Positions 46,230 to 56,153 are shown, counted from the stretch's first letter. The stretch: DNA of 64,000 bases from CAHJWH01 sp965198905 (GCA_965198905.1 OZ240678.1:2914001-2978000), one strand, 5' to 3'. Program-made: numbers and translations. The notes: a model not told the origin generated them from the sequence alone.

Positions 46230-46733
46230 ATGGGCTTCCTGCCGAAATCGCGCAAGGCGCGTCGCCGCCTGACCGCCGTCGCGTTCGCCGGGCCGATCCT
46301 GGGCGTGGCGGTAGGGCTGTCGCTCTACGCCATGGGCGATGCGGCCGTCTTCTTCTACAGTCCCGCCCAGGCGGTGGCCAAGCATGTGCCGCCCGGTCGA
46401 CTGGTTCGGCTCGGCGGTTTGGTGCAGATCGGAAGCGTCAAGAAGCTCGACGACGGCGAGGTTCGCTTCGGCGTCACAGACCGCGCCGCCAGCGACGAGG
46501 TGGTCTACAAGGGCGACCTGCCCGACCTGTTCCGAGAGGGGCAGGGCGTGGTGACCCAGGGCGTCTTCCGCCCCGACGGCGTGTTCGAGGCGCGCGAGGT
46601 GCTGGCCAAGCATGACGAGCGCTACATGCCCAAGGAGGTCGCCGACGCGCTGAAGAAGTCGGGCGAATGGCGTCCGGACGGCCAGCAGGCCTCCGCCGCG
46701 CCCCAGACCGCCACCGCTTCGGGGATGCGATGA
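46230..46733 (+). CDS. ccmE: Cytochrome c maturation heme chaperone CcmE
   Basis: The protein carries heme to CcmF during cytochrome c maturation. It has an N-terminal basic MGFLPKSRKARRR, a membrane anchor (about residues 17-37), an OB-fold periplasmic domain (PGRLVRLGGLVQ) and the covalent heme-binding motif KHDERYMP (His128 when counted from 46230). I chose the ATG at 46230 because MGFLPKSRKARRR resembles CcmE N-termini; an ATG four codons earlier, at 46218, is also possible. Its stop overlaps ccmF by ATGA. Length 167 residues. Confidence 0.93.
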   Translation: MGFLPKSRKARRRLTAVAFAGPILGVAVGLSLYAMGDAAVFFYSPAQAVAKHVPPGRLVRLGGLVQIGSVKKLDDGEVRFGVTDRAASDEVVYKGDLPDLFREGQGVVTQGVFRPDGVFEAREVLAKHDERYMPKEVADALKKSGEWRPDGQQASAAPQTATASGMR

Positions 46734-48727
46734 CCGCTGAACTCGGGGCCTTCGCCCTGGTGCTGGCGCTGGCCATGTCGCTGGCCCAGGTGGGGCTGAG
46801 TGCGGTCGGCCGGGCGCGTCACGACGCCACTCTGCGCGGGGCGGGGGAGGGGGCCTCGCTCGCCGCCTTCGTGGCCATGGCCATCGCCTTCGCCGCCTTG
46901 ATGACGGCCTTCGTCACCTCAGATTTCTCGGTGGTAAACGTCCAGGCGAACTCCAATACCGAGCAGCCGCTGTTCTACCGGATCACCGCCACCTGGGGCT
47001 CGCACGAGGGTTCCATGCTGCTGTGGAACCTCGCCCTGACCGGCATGGGCGCGGCGATCGCCATGTTCGGCCGCAACCTGCCGACCGGGCTGAAGGCGAC
47101 CGCGCTCGCCAGCCAAGGTACGCTGGGCGTGCTGTTCATCGGCTACACCGCCTTTGCGTCCAATCCGTTCCTGCGCATCCCGTTCGCGCCGATCCAAGGC
47201 CAGTCGCTGAATCCGATCCTGCAGGATCCCTTCATGGCGATCCATCCGCCCTTCCTCTACTCGGGCTATGTCGGGTTCTCGGTGGTCTTCTCCCTGGCGG
47301 TCGCCGCTCTGGTGGAGGGGCGGGTGGATGCGGCCTGGGCGCGCTGGGTGCGGCCTTGGGCGCTGGCGGCCTGGAGCCTTCTGACCATCGGCATCACGCT
47401 GGGGTCCTTCTGGGCCTATTACGAGCTGGGCTGGGGCGGCTGGTGGTTCTGGGACCCGGTGGAGAACGCCAGCTTCATGCCCTGGCTGGTGGGGACCGCC
47501 CTGATCCACTCCGCCATCGTCACCGAGAAGCGCGGCGCCCTGACCGGCTGGACGGTGTTCCTGGCGCTGTCGGCCTTCAGCTTCTCGATGCTGGGCGCGT
47601 TCCTGGTCCGGTCGGGCGTGCTGACCTCGGTGCACGCCTTTGCGGTGGACCCCAAGCGCGGCGTGCTGCTGCTGACGATCCTCGGCGTTTCAGCGGGCAC
47701 GGCGTTCTCGCTGTTCGCCTGGCGCGCGCCAAAACTGGCGCCTGGAGGACTGTTCGCGGCGGTCAGCCGCGAGGGCGCGCTGGTGATCAACAACCTGTTC
47801 CTCGCCGCCGCCACCGTCACCGTGGCTCTGGGCACCCTTTACCCCCTGATCCGACAGGCTTTGACGGGTGAGGCCATTTCCGTAGGCGGTCCCTACTTCG
47901 CCCTGACCTTCGGTCCCCTGATGGGGGCGTGCCTGTTGATCCTGCCCGTCGGGCCGATGCTGGCCTGGAAGCGTGGCGAGTTGGGGCCGGCGCTCCAGCG
48001 GCTTTGGCTGGCGGGTGCGGCCGCCGTGGCGACCGGCGTGCTGGGCCTGCTGCTGCTCAGTCCTCACCGCGCCTTTGCGGTGCTGGGCCTGGCGCTCGGA
48101 GCGTGGCTGATCGTAGGCGCGCTGAGCGAGATCGTGCAGCGGGTGCGGTTGGGGGACGCCGGTGGGACTGAGGTCCTGCGTCGCCTGCGCGCCTTGCCGC
48201 TCGGCGCCTGGGGCATGACCCTGGCCCATGTGGGGCTCGGCGTATTCGTGCTGGGCGCGGGAACGGAGCTGGCGTGGAAGGTCGAGGCGGCGCACAGCCT
48301 GAACCTCGGCCAGTCGCAGGCCTTGGCCGGCTATACCCTGACGCTGCAGGGAGTGACGCCGGTGCAGGGGCCGAATTTCACCGCCGAGCGGGCGAGCATC
48401 CTGGTGAAACCCGCCCGAGGCGCGAGCTTCATCGTGGCGCCCGAGCGGCGTTTCTATCCCGCCAGCCGCCAGACCACCTCCAAGGTGGCCATTACCCGAC
48501 GCGGGGCGAGCGATCTCTACGTGGTGCTGGGCGATGAGCGCAACGTCGCGGGGAGACCGGCGTGGCTGGTGCGGGTGTTCTACAATCCCTGGTCGCGGCT
48601 GATCTTCTTTGGGCCGGTGTTCATGGCGCTTGGCGGCGGTTTGTCCTTGACAGACCGGAGACTGCGGCTGGCCGCAGGTCGGCGCGCTTCGCCCCGGCGC
48701 GTCGATCCCGAGGGCGCGCTGGCCTAG
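46730..48727 (+). CDS. ccmF: Heme lyase subunit CcmF
   Basis: The 665-residue polytopic protein joins heme to apocytochrome c. It has many membrane helices and the heme-handling signature GWGGWWFWDPVENASFMPWL (tryptophan-rich WWD motif), with conserved histidines nearby. The ATG overlaps the ccmE stop, indicating coupled translation. The long frame is open a little upstream of 46730, but that part is ccmE in another frame. Confidence 0.96.
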   Translation: MTAELGAFALVLALAMSLAQVGLSAVGRARHDATLRGAGEGASLAAFVAMAIAFAALMTAFVTSDFSVVNVQANSNTEQPLFYRITATWGSHEGSMLLWNLALTGMGAAIAMFGRNLPTGLKATALASQGTLGVLFIGYTAFASNPFLRIPFAPIQGQSLNPILQDPFMAIHPPFLYSGYVGFSVVFSLAVAALVEGRVDAAWARWVRPWALAAWSLLTIGITLGSFWAYYELGWGGWWFWDPVENASFMPWLVGTALIHSAIVTEKRGALTGWTVFLALSAFSFSMLGAFLVRSGVLTSVHAFAVDPKRGVLLLTILGVSAGTAFSLFAWRAPKLAPGGLFAAVSREGALVINNLFLAAATVTVALGTLYPLIRQALTGEAISVGGPYFALTFGPLMGACLLILPVGPMLAWKRGELGPALQRLWLAGAAAVATGVLGLLLLSPHRAFAVLGLALGAWLIVGALSEIVQRVRLGDAGGTEVLRRLRALPLGAWGMTLAHVGLGVFVLGAGTELAWKVEAAHSLNLGQSQALAGYTLTLQGVTPVQGPNFTAERASILVKPARGASFIVAPERRFYPASRQTTSKVAITRRGASDLYVVLGDERNVAGRPAWLVRVFYNPWSRLIFFGPVFMALGGGLSLTDRRLRLAAGRRASPRRVDPEGALA

Positions 48728-48728
48728 C

Positions 48729-49205
48729 ATGTCCTCGCCGGTGCAGAGGCTGCTGAAGCCGGCCGTCGCTCTTGCCGCCTTGCTGTGCCTCGGGGCAGGG
48801 TCGGCCGACCCGGTCGACGCCCTGCGTGACCCGGTCCAGGAGGCACACGCCCACGCCCTGTTTCGCCAGGTCCGCTGCCTGGTCTGCCAGAACGAGTCCA
48901 TCGACGACAGCGAGGCGCCTTTGGCCGGCGACTTGCGGCGCACGGTGCGTCAGCAGATCGTCGCGGGGTGGTCGGACGCCGACATCCGGGCCTATCTGGT
49001 CAAGCGCTATGGCGAGTTCGTGCTGCTCAAGCCCGCCTTCTCCCTCGCCAACGCCCTGCTCTGGCTGACCCCGTTCGCGATCGTGGGCTGCGGCGGCTTG
49101 GCGCTGTTGCTCCGCCGCCCGTCTCACCAATCTCAGGAAGCGCCCTTGGAGGCGGCGGAGGAGGCGCGGCTGGCGGCCCTCGTCAAGGATCCCGACCCGG
49201 CCTGA
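48729..49205 (+). CDS. ccmH: Cytochrome c maturation protein CcmH (CycL)
   Basis: The 158-residue protein has a signal-like N-terminus, the redox motif RCLVCQNES (Cys50, Cys53) that reduces apocytochrome c thiols, and a C-terminal membrane helix (about residues 105-127). It starts one base after ccmF. No CcmG/DsbE gene lies between ccmF and ccmH, matching the cycHJKL arrangement of rhizobia rather than the enterobacterial one. Confidence 0.93.
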   Translation: MSSPVQRLLKPAVALAALLCLGAGSADPVDALRDPVQEAHAHALFRQVRCLVCQNESIDDSEAPLAGDLRRTVRQQIVAGWSDADIRAYLVKRYGEFVLLKPAFSLANALLWLTPFAIVGCGGLALLLRRPSHQSQEAPLEAAEEARLAALVKDPDPA

Positions 49206-49399
49206 CGCCCTCGATGCCGCCACGGTTGCGCCCCAGCATCGCCCCAACAAAGCCCGAACCGCGAGGTCTTAAAAGATTAGGCCGTGGCCCCTTGCGCATC
49301 GGCAACCTACATGCTCGCTTCAGCCTTGTATGGCGCGGACCGTAGGCGTGCGACCTGGGGCGAACGCGCGGCGCAGGCCTAGAGAAAGAACCGTTTAAG

Positions 49400-51052
49400 A
49401 TGGCGATCAAGAACAAGGGCTTCCTGGCCGGGGCCACCATCGGGGTCGGGCTGACAGCGGCCGCCGCGATCGGCGCCGGCATGCACATGCCCAACACCGC
49501 GTCGGCCCAGCCGGCCGGAGCCATCCAGCCCACCGCGCCTCCTGGCGTCAACGCGCCCACCGGTGCGCCGGGCTCTTTCGCCAACATTATCCAGCGCGTG
49601 GCGCCGGCGGTGGTCTCCATCGTCGTCACGACGCATATGGACCAACCCCGGGTGATGCAGATTCCCGGTCTTCCATTCCCCTTCACCATCCCGGGCCAGG
49701 GAGGCGGCAATGGCGACGACGACAACGGGAACAACAGCGACAGCGGGCCGAGCGACAATGGGGCCGGCGATGGCGCGGCGGTCGTCCCCCATCCGGGGCC
49801 CGGTGTGCATGGCCGGTCGGAGCGCCGGTCCGCGCCGAAGGGGCCCGAAGCCATGGCGGCGGGGTCGGGCTTCTTCATCTCCCAAGACGGTTACATCGTC
49901 ACCAACAACCACGTGGTCGAGAACGCCGACTCCATCAAGGTGACGCTCAGCGACCAGCGTGAACTGACCGCTCGGCTGATCGGGCGCGACCCGCTGAGCG
50001 ATCTGGCGGTCATCAAGGTCGACGGCGGCAACTTCCCCTTCGTCAGCTTCGAGACGGCGTCCAAGCCGCGGGTCGGCGACTGGGTGATCGCCATCGGCAA
50101 CCCCTATACGCTCGGGGGCACGGTGACCGCGGGCATCGTCTCGGCCGAGGAGCGCAACATCGGCCAGCAGTTCGTCAACTACCTGCAGATCGACGCGCCC
50201 ATCAACCGCGGCAACTCCGGCGGACCGACCTTCGACGTGTTCGGACGGGTGGTGGGCGTCAACACGGCCATCTTCTCGGAATCCGGCGGCTCGGTCGGCA
50301 TCGGGTTCGCCATCCCGGCGGAACTCGCCGCGAGCATCACCAAGCAACTGATCGCCACCGGCCACATCGTACGCGGCTATCTTGGCGTCGCCATCCAAAC
50401 CGTCACCCCAGACATCGCCGCCAGCGAAGGCCTGGGCGACGGCCGTGGCGCCTTGGTGGGGGACGTCACCGCCGGCGGTCCGGCGGCGCGGGCGGGCGTT
50501 CAGCTCGGCGACATCATCTTGTCGGTGAACGGCCATCCGGTGAAGTCTTCAGAAGAGCTGTCGCAAGTCACCGCCAATGTGCCGCCGGGCGGCGCCCTGG
50601 TCATGGAAATCCTGCGCAACGGTCGGCGCCTGACGGTCACCGCCCATTCCGGCACCCGTCCGGCGGAGGCGACCCTGAACCCCAACGGCAAGCCGGGCGA
50701 GAGCGGCGGGGAACAGCAGCCGGGCATAGGCGTATCCACCCGGGCGCTTGGTATGAGGCTTGGAGCGCTCGATGCCGCCGCCCGCCAGCAGTACAACGTC
50801 CCGGCCTCGGTGCGCACCGGCGCGGTGGTCGAGAGCGTCTCCAGTTCCTCGGATGCGGGTCACATCGGGCTAAAGCCTGGTTTCGTCATCCAGCGCGCCG
50901 GCGACCGGACGGTGAATGGCCCGTCGGACGTGGTGGCCGCCGTCGCCGAAGCCCGCAGGGCGGGGCGTCCGTCGATCCTGCTGCTGGTGCAGGCGGACGG
51001 CCACAACACCTTCGTGCCCGTGAAGTTGGACAGCGACGACTCGCAAAAGTAG
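49400..51052 (+). CDS. degP: DegP/HtrA-type periplasmic serine protease
   Basis: The 550-residue protein is a periplasmic quality-control protease. It has a signal-like N-terminus (cleavage near TASAQP), a Gly/Asn/Asp-rich low-complexity spacer (about residues 100-130), a trypsin-like domain with His171 in NNHVVENAD, Asp201 in DLAVIK and Ser273 in GNSGGP, and two PDZ domains (about residues 320-420 and 440-545). The spacer is unusually long and acidic. It starts 194 bases after ccmH and precedes a two-component pair. Confidence 0.93.
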   Translation: MAIKNKGFLAGATIGVGLTAAAAIGAGMHMPNTASAQPAGAIQPTAPPGVNAPTGAPGSFANIIQRVAPAVVSIVVTTHMDQPRVMQIPGLPFPFTIPGQGGGNGDDDNGNNSDSGPSDNGAGDGAAVVPHPGPGVHGRSERRSAPKGPEAMAAGSGFFISQDGYIVTNNHVVENADSIKVTLSDQRELTARLIGRDPLSDLAVIKVDGGNFPFVSFETASKPRVGDWVIAIGNPYTLGGTVTAGIVSAEERNIGQQFVNYLQIDAPINRGNSGGPTFDVFGRVVGVNTAIFSESGGSVGIGFAIPAELAASITKQLIATGHIVRGYLGVAIQTVTPDIAASEGLGDGRGALVGDVTAGGPAARAGVQLGDIILSVNGHPVKSSEELSQVTANVPPGGALVMEILRNGRRLTVTAHSGTRPAEATLNPNGKPGESGGEQQPGIGVSTRALGMRLGALDAAARQQYNVPASVRTGAVVESVSSSSDAGHIGLKPGFVIQRAGDRTVNGPSDVVAAVAEARRAGRPSILLLVQADGHNTFVPVKLDSDDSQK

Positions 51053-51107
51053 CTTGACCGGAAAGGGAGCGGCCGTGTCCGCTCCCGTTCTGGCGAGGGG
51101 CTGAGGT

Positions 51108-51779
51108 TTGCACATACTTGTGGTCGAAGACGACGTCGAGGCGGCGGTGGCGATGTGTCGGGGTTTGGTCGAGGCCGGCCACATCTGCACAACGGCGACC
51201 GACGGCCTGAAGGGTCTGGAGACCGCGAGAGGTTCAGCGTTCGACGTCATGGTGGTCGATCGCATGATGCCTCACATGGACGGCGTCACCCTGATCGAGA
51301 CGCTGCGACGCGAGGGCGACAACACCCCGGTCCTCTTCCTCAGCGCCTTGGGCGAGATTGAAGACCGGGTGGCGGGATTGAAGGCGGGCGGTGACGACTA
51401 CCTCGTCAAGCCCTACGCCTTCCCAGAGCTGATCGCCCGGGTGGACGCCCTGGCGCGCCGCCGCGAGACCGGCTCTGTCCAGACGCTGTTGCGGGTAGGC
51501 GAGCTGGAGATGGACCTGATCGGCCGCAATGTCGCGCGCGCCGGCAAGTCCATCGATCTGCAGCCGCGCGAGTTCCAGCTGCTGGAATACCTGATGCGTC
51601 ATGCCGGCCAGTCGGTGACCCGCACCATGTTGCTGGAAGAGGTCTGGCACTACCATTTCGACCCGCAGACCAACGTCATCGACGTCCACATCTCGCGCCT
51701 GCGATCCAAGATCGACAGGGATTTCGACCGCCCGATGCTGCAGACTGTCCGGGGGGCGGGCTATCGTCTCGATGGGTGA
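51108..51779 (+). CDS. OmpR-family response regulator
   Basis: The 223-residue protein has a receiver domain (acidic pocket with VVEDD at the N-terminus, phosphorylation site Asp51 in VVDRMMP, Lys in VKPYAFPEL) and a winged-helix DNA-binding domain (ELEMDLIGRNVAR and HISRLRSKIDRDF). The start is a TTG at 51108 preceded by GGGGCTGAGG. It follows degP by 55 bases and precedes its kinase by 28 bases, so it is likely the regulator of an envelope-stress response. Confidence 0.9.
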   Translation: MHILVVEDDVEAAVAMCRGLVEAGHICTTATDGLKGLETARGSAFDVMVVDRMMPHMDGVTLIETLRREGDNTPVLFLSALGEIEDRVAGLKAGGDDYLVKPYAFPELIARVDALARRRETGSVQTLLRVGELEMDLIGRNVARAGKSIDLQPREFQLLEYLMRHAGQSVTRTMLLEEVWHYHFDPQTNVIDVHISRLRSKIDRDFDRPMLQTVRGAGYRLDG

Positions 51780-51807
51780 GCTGACGCGCCTGCGACTGAC
51801 TTAGCCC

Positions 51808-53208
51808 GTGCGGCTGCCCTCCCTCGTCCGCACGACGCCGTTCCGCCTGACCCTGGTCTTCCTGGCGCTGTTCGCGGCGTCTGCAGCGGCCTTCTTGGCC
51901 TACATCTACGTGGCCACCGCGGGCGAAGTGACCAGGCGCGCAGATGACGAGGTCAGCCGCGAGATCGACTCGCTTCAGGCCATCTACGCCCGGGGCGGCG
52001 TGGCGGCGTTGAACCAGTCGCTGATCCAGCGGGCGGTGGGCGATCGGCCCTATCTCTACCTGCTGATGGACAGCCACGCCCATCCAATCACCGGCAACCT
52101 GGCGCAGTCGCCCCTCGACGATCCCACCCGTGCGCCGGCCAAGGCCGAGTTCCGCCTGACCGACACCGACCCGGACGGCGCGATCGTGAAGTCTCCCGGC
52201 TATGGCCGCCAGGTACGCCTGCCCACCGGCGAACTGCTGTTCGTGGGGACCGATATCGGGCCGGAGCGCGCCTCGGTGATCCGGATCGACCGCGCCATCG
52301 CGGGCGCAGGGGTGCTGGTGATCCTGCTGGGCCTCGCCGGCGGTATCTTCGTCAGCCGCAACGTCAGCCAGACGCTCGTCGGCCTGAACCGGGCGGTGGC
52401 GGCGGTGGCGGCGGGGGACCTGCGCGCCCGCATCCCCGTTCGCGGCGTGCACGACGAATACGACGAGCTGGCGGTCGGCCTGAACAGCATGCTGGACCGG
52501 CTGGAACGGCTGATGGGCGGCATGCGCCACGCCGGAGACGCCATCGCCCACGACCTGCGCTCTCCCCTGACCCGGCTGCGCGCCCGGCTGGAGGCCTCGC
52601 TGATGGAGGTGGAAGCCGGCCATGCCGACGCCCAGACCGCTCTGGCCACGGCGTTGGAAGACACCGATACGGTGCTGAAGACCTTCGGCGCGGTGCTGGC
52701 CATCTCGCGGCTGCAGGCGGCGGGCTCCATCTCCGAGCCCAAGGTGTTCGACGTGGCCGACATCGCCACCGGCGTATCGGAGCTCTACGAAGCCGTCTGC
52801 GAGGAGAAGGGGCAGGACTTCGCCGCCGAACTCGGGCGCGGCCTCCTGATCCGTGGCGACCAGGACTTCGTGGCCCAGGCGCTCGCCAACCTGCTCGACA
52901 ACGCGGTAAAGTACACCCCGAACGGCGGGGCCATCATGCTCCGCACCCGAAGACGGGCCTCGGGCGAGGTGGAGATCGGCGTCACCGACACCGGGCCCGG
53001 TATCCCGGAGGAGGATCGCTCAAGAGTGCTGGAGCGCTTCGTGCGCCTGGAGCGCAGCCGCAGCGCGCCGGGCTCGGGCCTCGGCCTATCCCTGGTCGAA
53101 GCTGTCGTCGGCGCTCATGGTGGACGGCTGGAGCTGGACGAGGGACCTGGAGAGATGAACGGGCAGGGGCCCGGCCTCAGGATCGCCCTGGTGTTCCCGT
53201 CGGCATGA
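51808..53208 (+). CDS. Sensor histidine kinase of the degP-linked two-component system
   Basis: The 466-residue protein has two membrane helices (about residues 13-36 and 170-192), a short periplasmic sensor between them, a HAMP domain, the H-box AIAHDLRSPLTRL (His248), and a HATPase with NLLDNAVKYTPNG, DTGPGI and GSGLGLSLVEAV. It starts with a GTG and is paired with the upstream response regulator. The combination ccmE-ccmF-ccmH-degP-regulator-kinase resembles the arrangement in rhizobia. Confidence 0.92.
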   Translation: MRLPSLVRTTPFRLTLVFLALFAASAAAFLAYIYVATAGEVTRRADDEVSREIDSLQAIYARGGVAALNQSLIQRAVGDRPYLYLLMDSHAHPITGNLAQSPLDDPTRAPAKAEFRLTDTDPDGAIVKSPGYGRQVRLPTGELLFVGTDIGPERASVIRIDRAIAGAGVLVILLGLAGGIFVSRNVSQTLVGLNRAVAAVAAGDLRARIPVRGVHDEYDELAVGLNSMLDRLERLMGGMRHAGDAIAHDLRSPLTRLRARLEASLMEVEAGHADAQTALATALEDTDTVLKTFGAVLAISRLQAAGSISEPKVFDVADIATGVSELYEAVCEEKGQDFAAELGRGLLIRGDQDFVAQALANLLDNAVKYTPNGGAIMLRTRRRASGEVEIGVTDTGPGIPEEDRSRVLERFVRLERSRSAPGSGLGLSLVEAVVGAHGGRLELDEGPGEMNGQGPGLRIALVFPSA

Positions 53209-53266
53209 ATGCGGGCGTTCGCGCCGGGTCGGGTTTATAAAGCGCCCAATAATCTGGAGGACGATC

Positions 53267-54949
53267 ATGCTGGGATTGATGCAGGACTGGCCGCTCACCG
53301 TGGATCGCATCCTCGACCACGCCGCGCTGCGTCATGGCGGCCGCGAGATCGTCAGTCGTTCGGTCGAGGGGCCGGTGGTTCGCACCACCTATGCGGAGCT
53401 GCATGGGCGCGCGCGGCAGGTCAGCCATGGCCTGCAGGCGCTGGGAATCGTCCGCGGCGACCGGGTGGCGACGCTGGCCTGGAACTCCGCCCGCCACATG
53501 GAGGTCTGGTACGGCGTCATGGGGATCGGCGCGGTCTGCCACACCTTGAACCCGCGCCTGCATCCCGACCAGCTCTGCTGGATCATCCAGAACGCCGGCG
53601 ACAGGATCGTCCTGGCCGACATCAGCTTCGCGCCCATGCTGCTGGCGGCCTTGGCCACTCGGCCGGCTCAGGTGGAGCGGGTGATCTTGCTCAGCGACGA
53701 GGCCCATCGCCCCACCGAAGCCGGTCCGGAGGTGCTGATGTACGAGGATTGGCTGGCGGGTCGTCCCACCACCGAGGCCGCGGGCGCGCCGCCCTGGGGC
53801 CGGTTCGAGGAGGAGACGGCCTGCGGGCTCTGCTACACCTCGGGCACTACGGGCGACCCCAAGGGCGTGCTTTACTCGCATCGGTCCAATTTCCTGCACA
53901 CCTTCATCACGCTCCAGGCCGACATGATGGGCTTTTCGGCTCTGGACGTGGTGCTTCCTATCGTGCCGATGTTTCACGCCAACGCCTGGGGGATCGCCTT
54001 TTCCGCCCCTGCGGTGGGGGCCAAGCTGGTGATGCCCGGTCCGCGTCTGGACGGCGCTTCGGTGCACGAGCTGCTGGAGACCGAGGGCGTGACCTTCTCC
54101 GCCGCCGTGCCTACCGTCTGGCAAACGCTGCTGCAGTACCTGGACAGCACGGGCGCGCGGCTCTCCACGCTGAAGCGCGTGGTGATCGGAGGCGCGGCCT
54201 GCCCGGAGATGCTGATGCGAAGGTTCCATGACGACTACGGCGTGGACGTTCGCCACTCGTGGGGCATGACCGAGACCTCGCCCGTAGGAACCGCAGGCAC
54301 GCCCTCACCGGCGATCGCCGCCCTTCCGTTCGAGCAGCAGCTGCCCTGGCGCGTGAAGCAGGGACGCCTGCCGCTCGGCGTCGAGCTGAAGCTCGTCAAT
54401 GAGGCGGGGCAGGCGGTGATGGAGGACGGCGCATCCGTGGGCCGCCTGATGGTGCGCGGTCCCACGGTGGCGCGGGCCTATTTCGACCGATCGGGCGAAG
54501 TGCTGGACCCGCAGGGCTTCTTCGACACCGGCGACATCGCCACGATCGATGCTGGTGGCTGCATGCAGATCACCGACCGCGCCAAGGACGTGATCAAGTC
54601 CGGCGGCGAATGGATCAGCTCCATTGAGATCGAGAACATCGTCAACGGCCATCCCGACGTCGCCCTCGCCGCAGTGGTAGGCGTGCCCCATTCCAAATGG
54701 GACGAGCGTCCGCTCCTGCTGGTGCAGCGGAAGCCCGGCGCCCTGGTCGAGGCCGAGGCGCTTCAGGCCTACATGGTGGGCCGGATCGCCAAGTGGTGGA
54801 CGCCCGACGAGGTGGCCTTCCTGGACGAGATCCCGCTGGGCGCCACCGGCAAGGTGGACAAGAAGGTCCTGCGCGCGCGCTTCGCGGATCGTTACGGCGG
54901 CGGCGCGGACAGGGCCCCGTCTGCGGCGCGGACGCCGACCGCCGCCTAG
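53267..54949 (+). CDS. Fatty-acyl-CoA synthetase (medium/long-chain, AlkK-like)
   Basis: The 560-residue ligase has the P-loop CYTSGTTGDPKGVLYSH, HSWGMTETSPVG, the hinge FDTGDIATIDAGG and the C-terminal ATGKVDKK with the catalytic lysine. It resembles the AlkK-type group of medium/long-chain enzymes. A GGAGG six bases upstream fixes the start at 53267. Its TAG overlaps the stop of the convergent hydrolase in a shared CTAG. Confidence 0.9.
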   Translation: MLGLMQDWPLTVDRILDHAALRHGGREIVSRSVEGPVVRTTYAELHGRARQVSHGLQALGIVRGDRVATLAWNSARHMEVWYGVMGIGAVCHTLNPRLHPDQLCWIIQNAGDRIVLADISFAPMLLAALATRPAQVERVILLSDEAHRPTEAGPEVLMYEDWLAGRPTTEAAGAPPWGRFEEETACGLCYTSGTTGDPKGVLYSHRSNFLHTFITLQADMMGFSALDVVLPIVPMFHANAWGIAFSAPAVGAKLVMPGPRLDGASVHELLETEGVTFSAAVPTVWQTLLQYLDSTGARLSTLKRVVIGGAACPEMLMRRFHDDYGVDVRHSWGMTETSPVGTAGTPSPAIAALPFEQQLPWRVKQGRLPLGVELKLVNEAGQAVMEDGASVGRLMVRGPTVARAYFDRSGEVLDPQGFFDTGDIATIDAGGCMQITDRAKDVIKSGGEWISSIEIENIVNGHPDVALAAVVGVPHSKWDERPLLLVQRKPGALVEAEALQAYMVGRIAKWWTPDEVAFLDEIPLGATGKVDKKVLRARFADRYGGGADRAPSAARTPTAA

Positions 54950-55836
54950 CCGGCTCGGTCGGAGCGGGGTTCGAGGCCACGGCTCGCGAGCCAGCTCAAC
55001 AGGCGCGCATTCACCTCCGTAGGCGCCTCCTGCTGGACCCAGTGGGAGACGCCGGGAAGCCGCTCCAGGGTGAAGTCAGCCACCAACGGACCGTAGCCGT
55101 CCGTCAACTCCAGGCCGAGCGCCGTGTCCTGTTCGCCCCAAATCATCAGGGTGGGCGTCTGGATCAGCGCCGTCTCCGCGCCGAGCCCGGCCATGTTGGC
55201 CCGATAGTAGTTGACCATGGCTGTCATGGCCCCGGGCTTCAGGCCGTTGGCGCGGTAGACGTCCAGCACCTGCGGCGGAAAGGCGGTCTTGTCCACCGCC
55301 ATGCCCCGGATAGCCTGGCCGACGCCCCAGGCGCGTCCCGCTGTCAGAACGGCCTCGGGCAGCCAGGGGAGCTGGAAGGCGGCCATGTACCAGGACCGCC
55401 GCCGCTGCGCCCACGACCGCTGCAGAACCTGCTTGAATATGGCGGGATGGGGCACGTTCATCACTATGAGGCCGTCAAGCGGACGCGCTTGGCGAAGGGC
55501 GAATGTCCAAGCGATCATCGCGCCCCAGTCGTGACCGACGAGCAACCTTTGCCGGGCGCCATAAACGTCGAACAAAGCGGCCGCGTCGGCGACGAGGTGA
55601 TCGAGGTGGTAGGCGGCGCGACCGAGGGGTCGATCGCTGTCGCCATAGCCCCGCAAGTCCGGCGCCACCGCCTTCCAGCCGGCCTCCACCAATGCCGGCA
55701 TCTGATGACGCCAGGAAAAGCGGCTTTCCGGAAAGCCGTGCAGGCAGAGGGCGATGGCATCGCCCTCGCCCGCCTCGTCGACGGTAAAGCTGAGCCCGTT
55801 GGCTTCGACCCGACACGTCGTGACGGCGGCGGTCAT
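54946..55836 (-). CDS. Alpha/beta hydrolase, epoxide-hydrolase-like
   Basis: The 296-residue protein has the alpha/beta hydrolase fold: the HGFPES oxyanion motif, the nucleophile elbow GHDWGA (Asp nucleophile), and a late catalytic His in GVSHWVQQEAPTEVN. An Asp nucleophile fits epoxide hydrolases and haloalkane dehalogenases; the RGYGDSDRP region favours an epoxide hydrolase. Substrate unknown. It lies 26 bases after the ABM gene on the same strand. Confidence 0.88.
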   Translation of the reverse strand: MTAAVTTCRVEANGLSFTVDEAGEGDAIALCLHGFPESRFSWRHQMPALVEAGWKAVAPDLRGYGDSDRPLGRAAYHLDHLVADAAALFDVYGARQRLLVGHDWGAMIAWTFALRQARPLDGLIVMNVPHPAIFKQVLQRSWAQRRRSWYMAAFQLPWLPEAVLTAGRAWGVGQAIRGMAVDKTAFPPQVLDVYRANGLKPGAMTAMVNYYRANMAGLGAETALIQTPTLMIWGEQDTALGLELTDGYGPLVADFTLERLPGVSHWVQQEAPTEVNARLLSWLASRGLEPRSDRAG

Positions 55837-55862
55837 CGGTGCCCTGCGTTCAGGCGAGGGAT

Positions 55863-56153
55863 CTAGCCGACCGTATCCAAAACTTCGACTTCGGGGCGGC
55901 CTTCCACCAGATCGCGCAGTTTGCGGCCACCAGCCTTGTAGTGCTCACTGGAGCCGTGCGCTTCCAACGCGGCCTGGTCGTCATACATTTCCAGGACCTT
56001 GTAGGTGCGAGGCTCGGTCCGACTGCGGGTCAGGCTGTACATCTGGTTGCCGGGCTCATTGGCCTTCACCTGCTTGGTCATCTCGGCGAAGACCTGCTCG
56101 AACTCGGCCTCCTTGCCAGCCTGCGCCCGTATCACCGCCACTACGCCGATCAT
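55863..56153 (-). CDS. ABM-domain quinol monooxygenase-like protein
   Basis: The 96-residue protein has the dimeric ferredoxin-like ABM fold of YgiN-type quinol monooxygenases: VVAVIRAQAGKEAEFEQVF, NQMYSLTRSRTEP and a terminal EHYKAGGRKLRDLV. Such proteins act on quinones or polycyclic aromatics. It is probably co-transcribed with the downstream hydrolase. The exact substrate is not visible. Confidence 0.85.
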   Translation of the reverse strand: MIGVVAVIRAQAGKEAEFEQVFAEMTKQVKANEPGNQMYSLTRSRTEPRTYKVLEMYDDQAALEAHGSSEHYKAGGRKLRDLVEGRPEVEVLDTVG

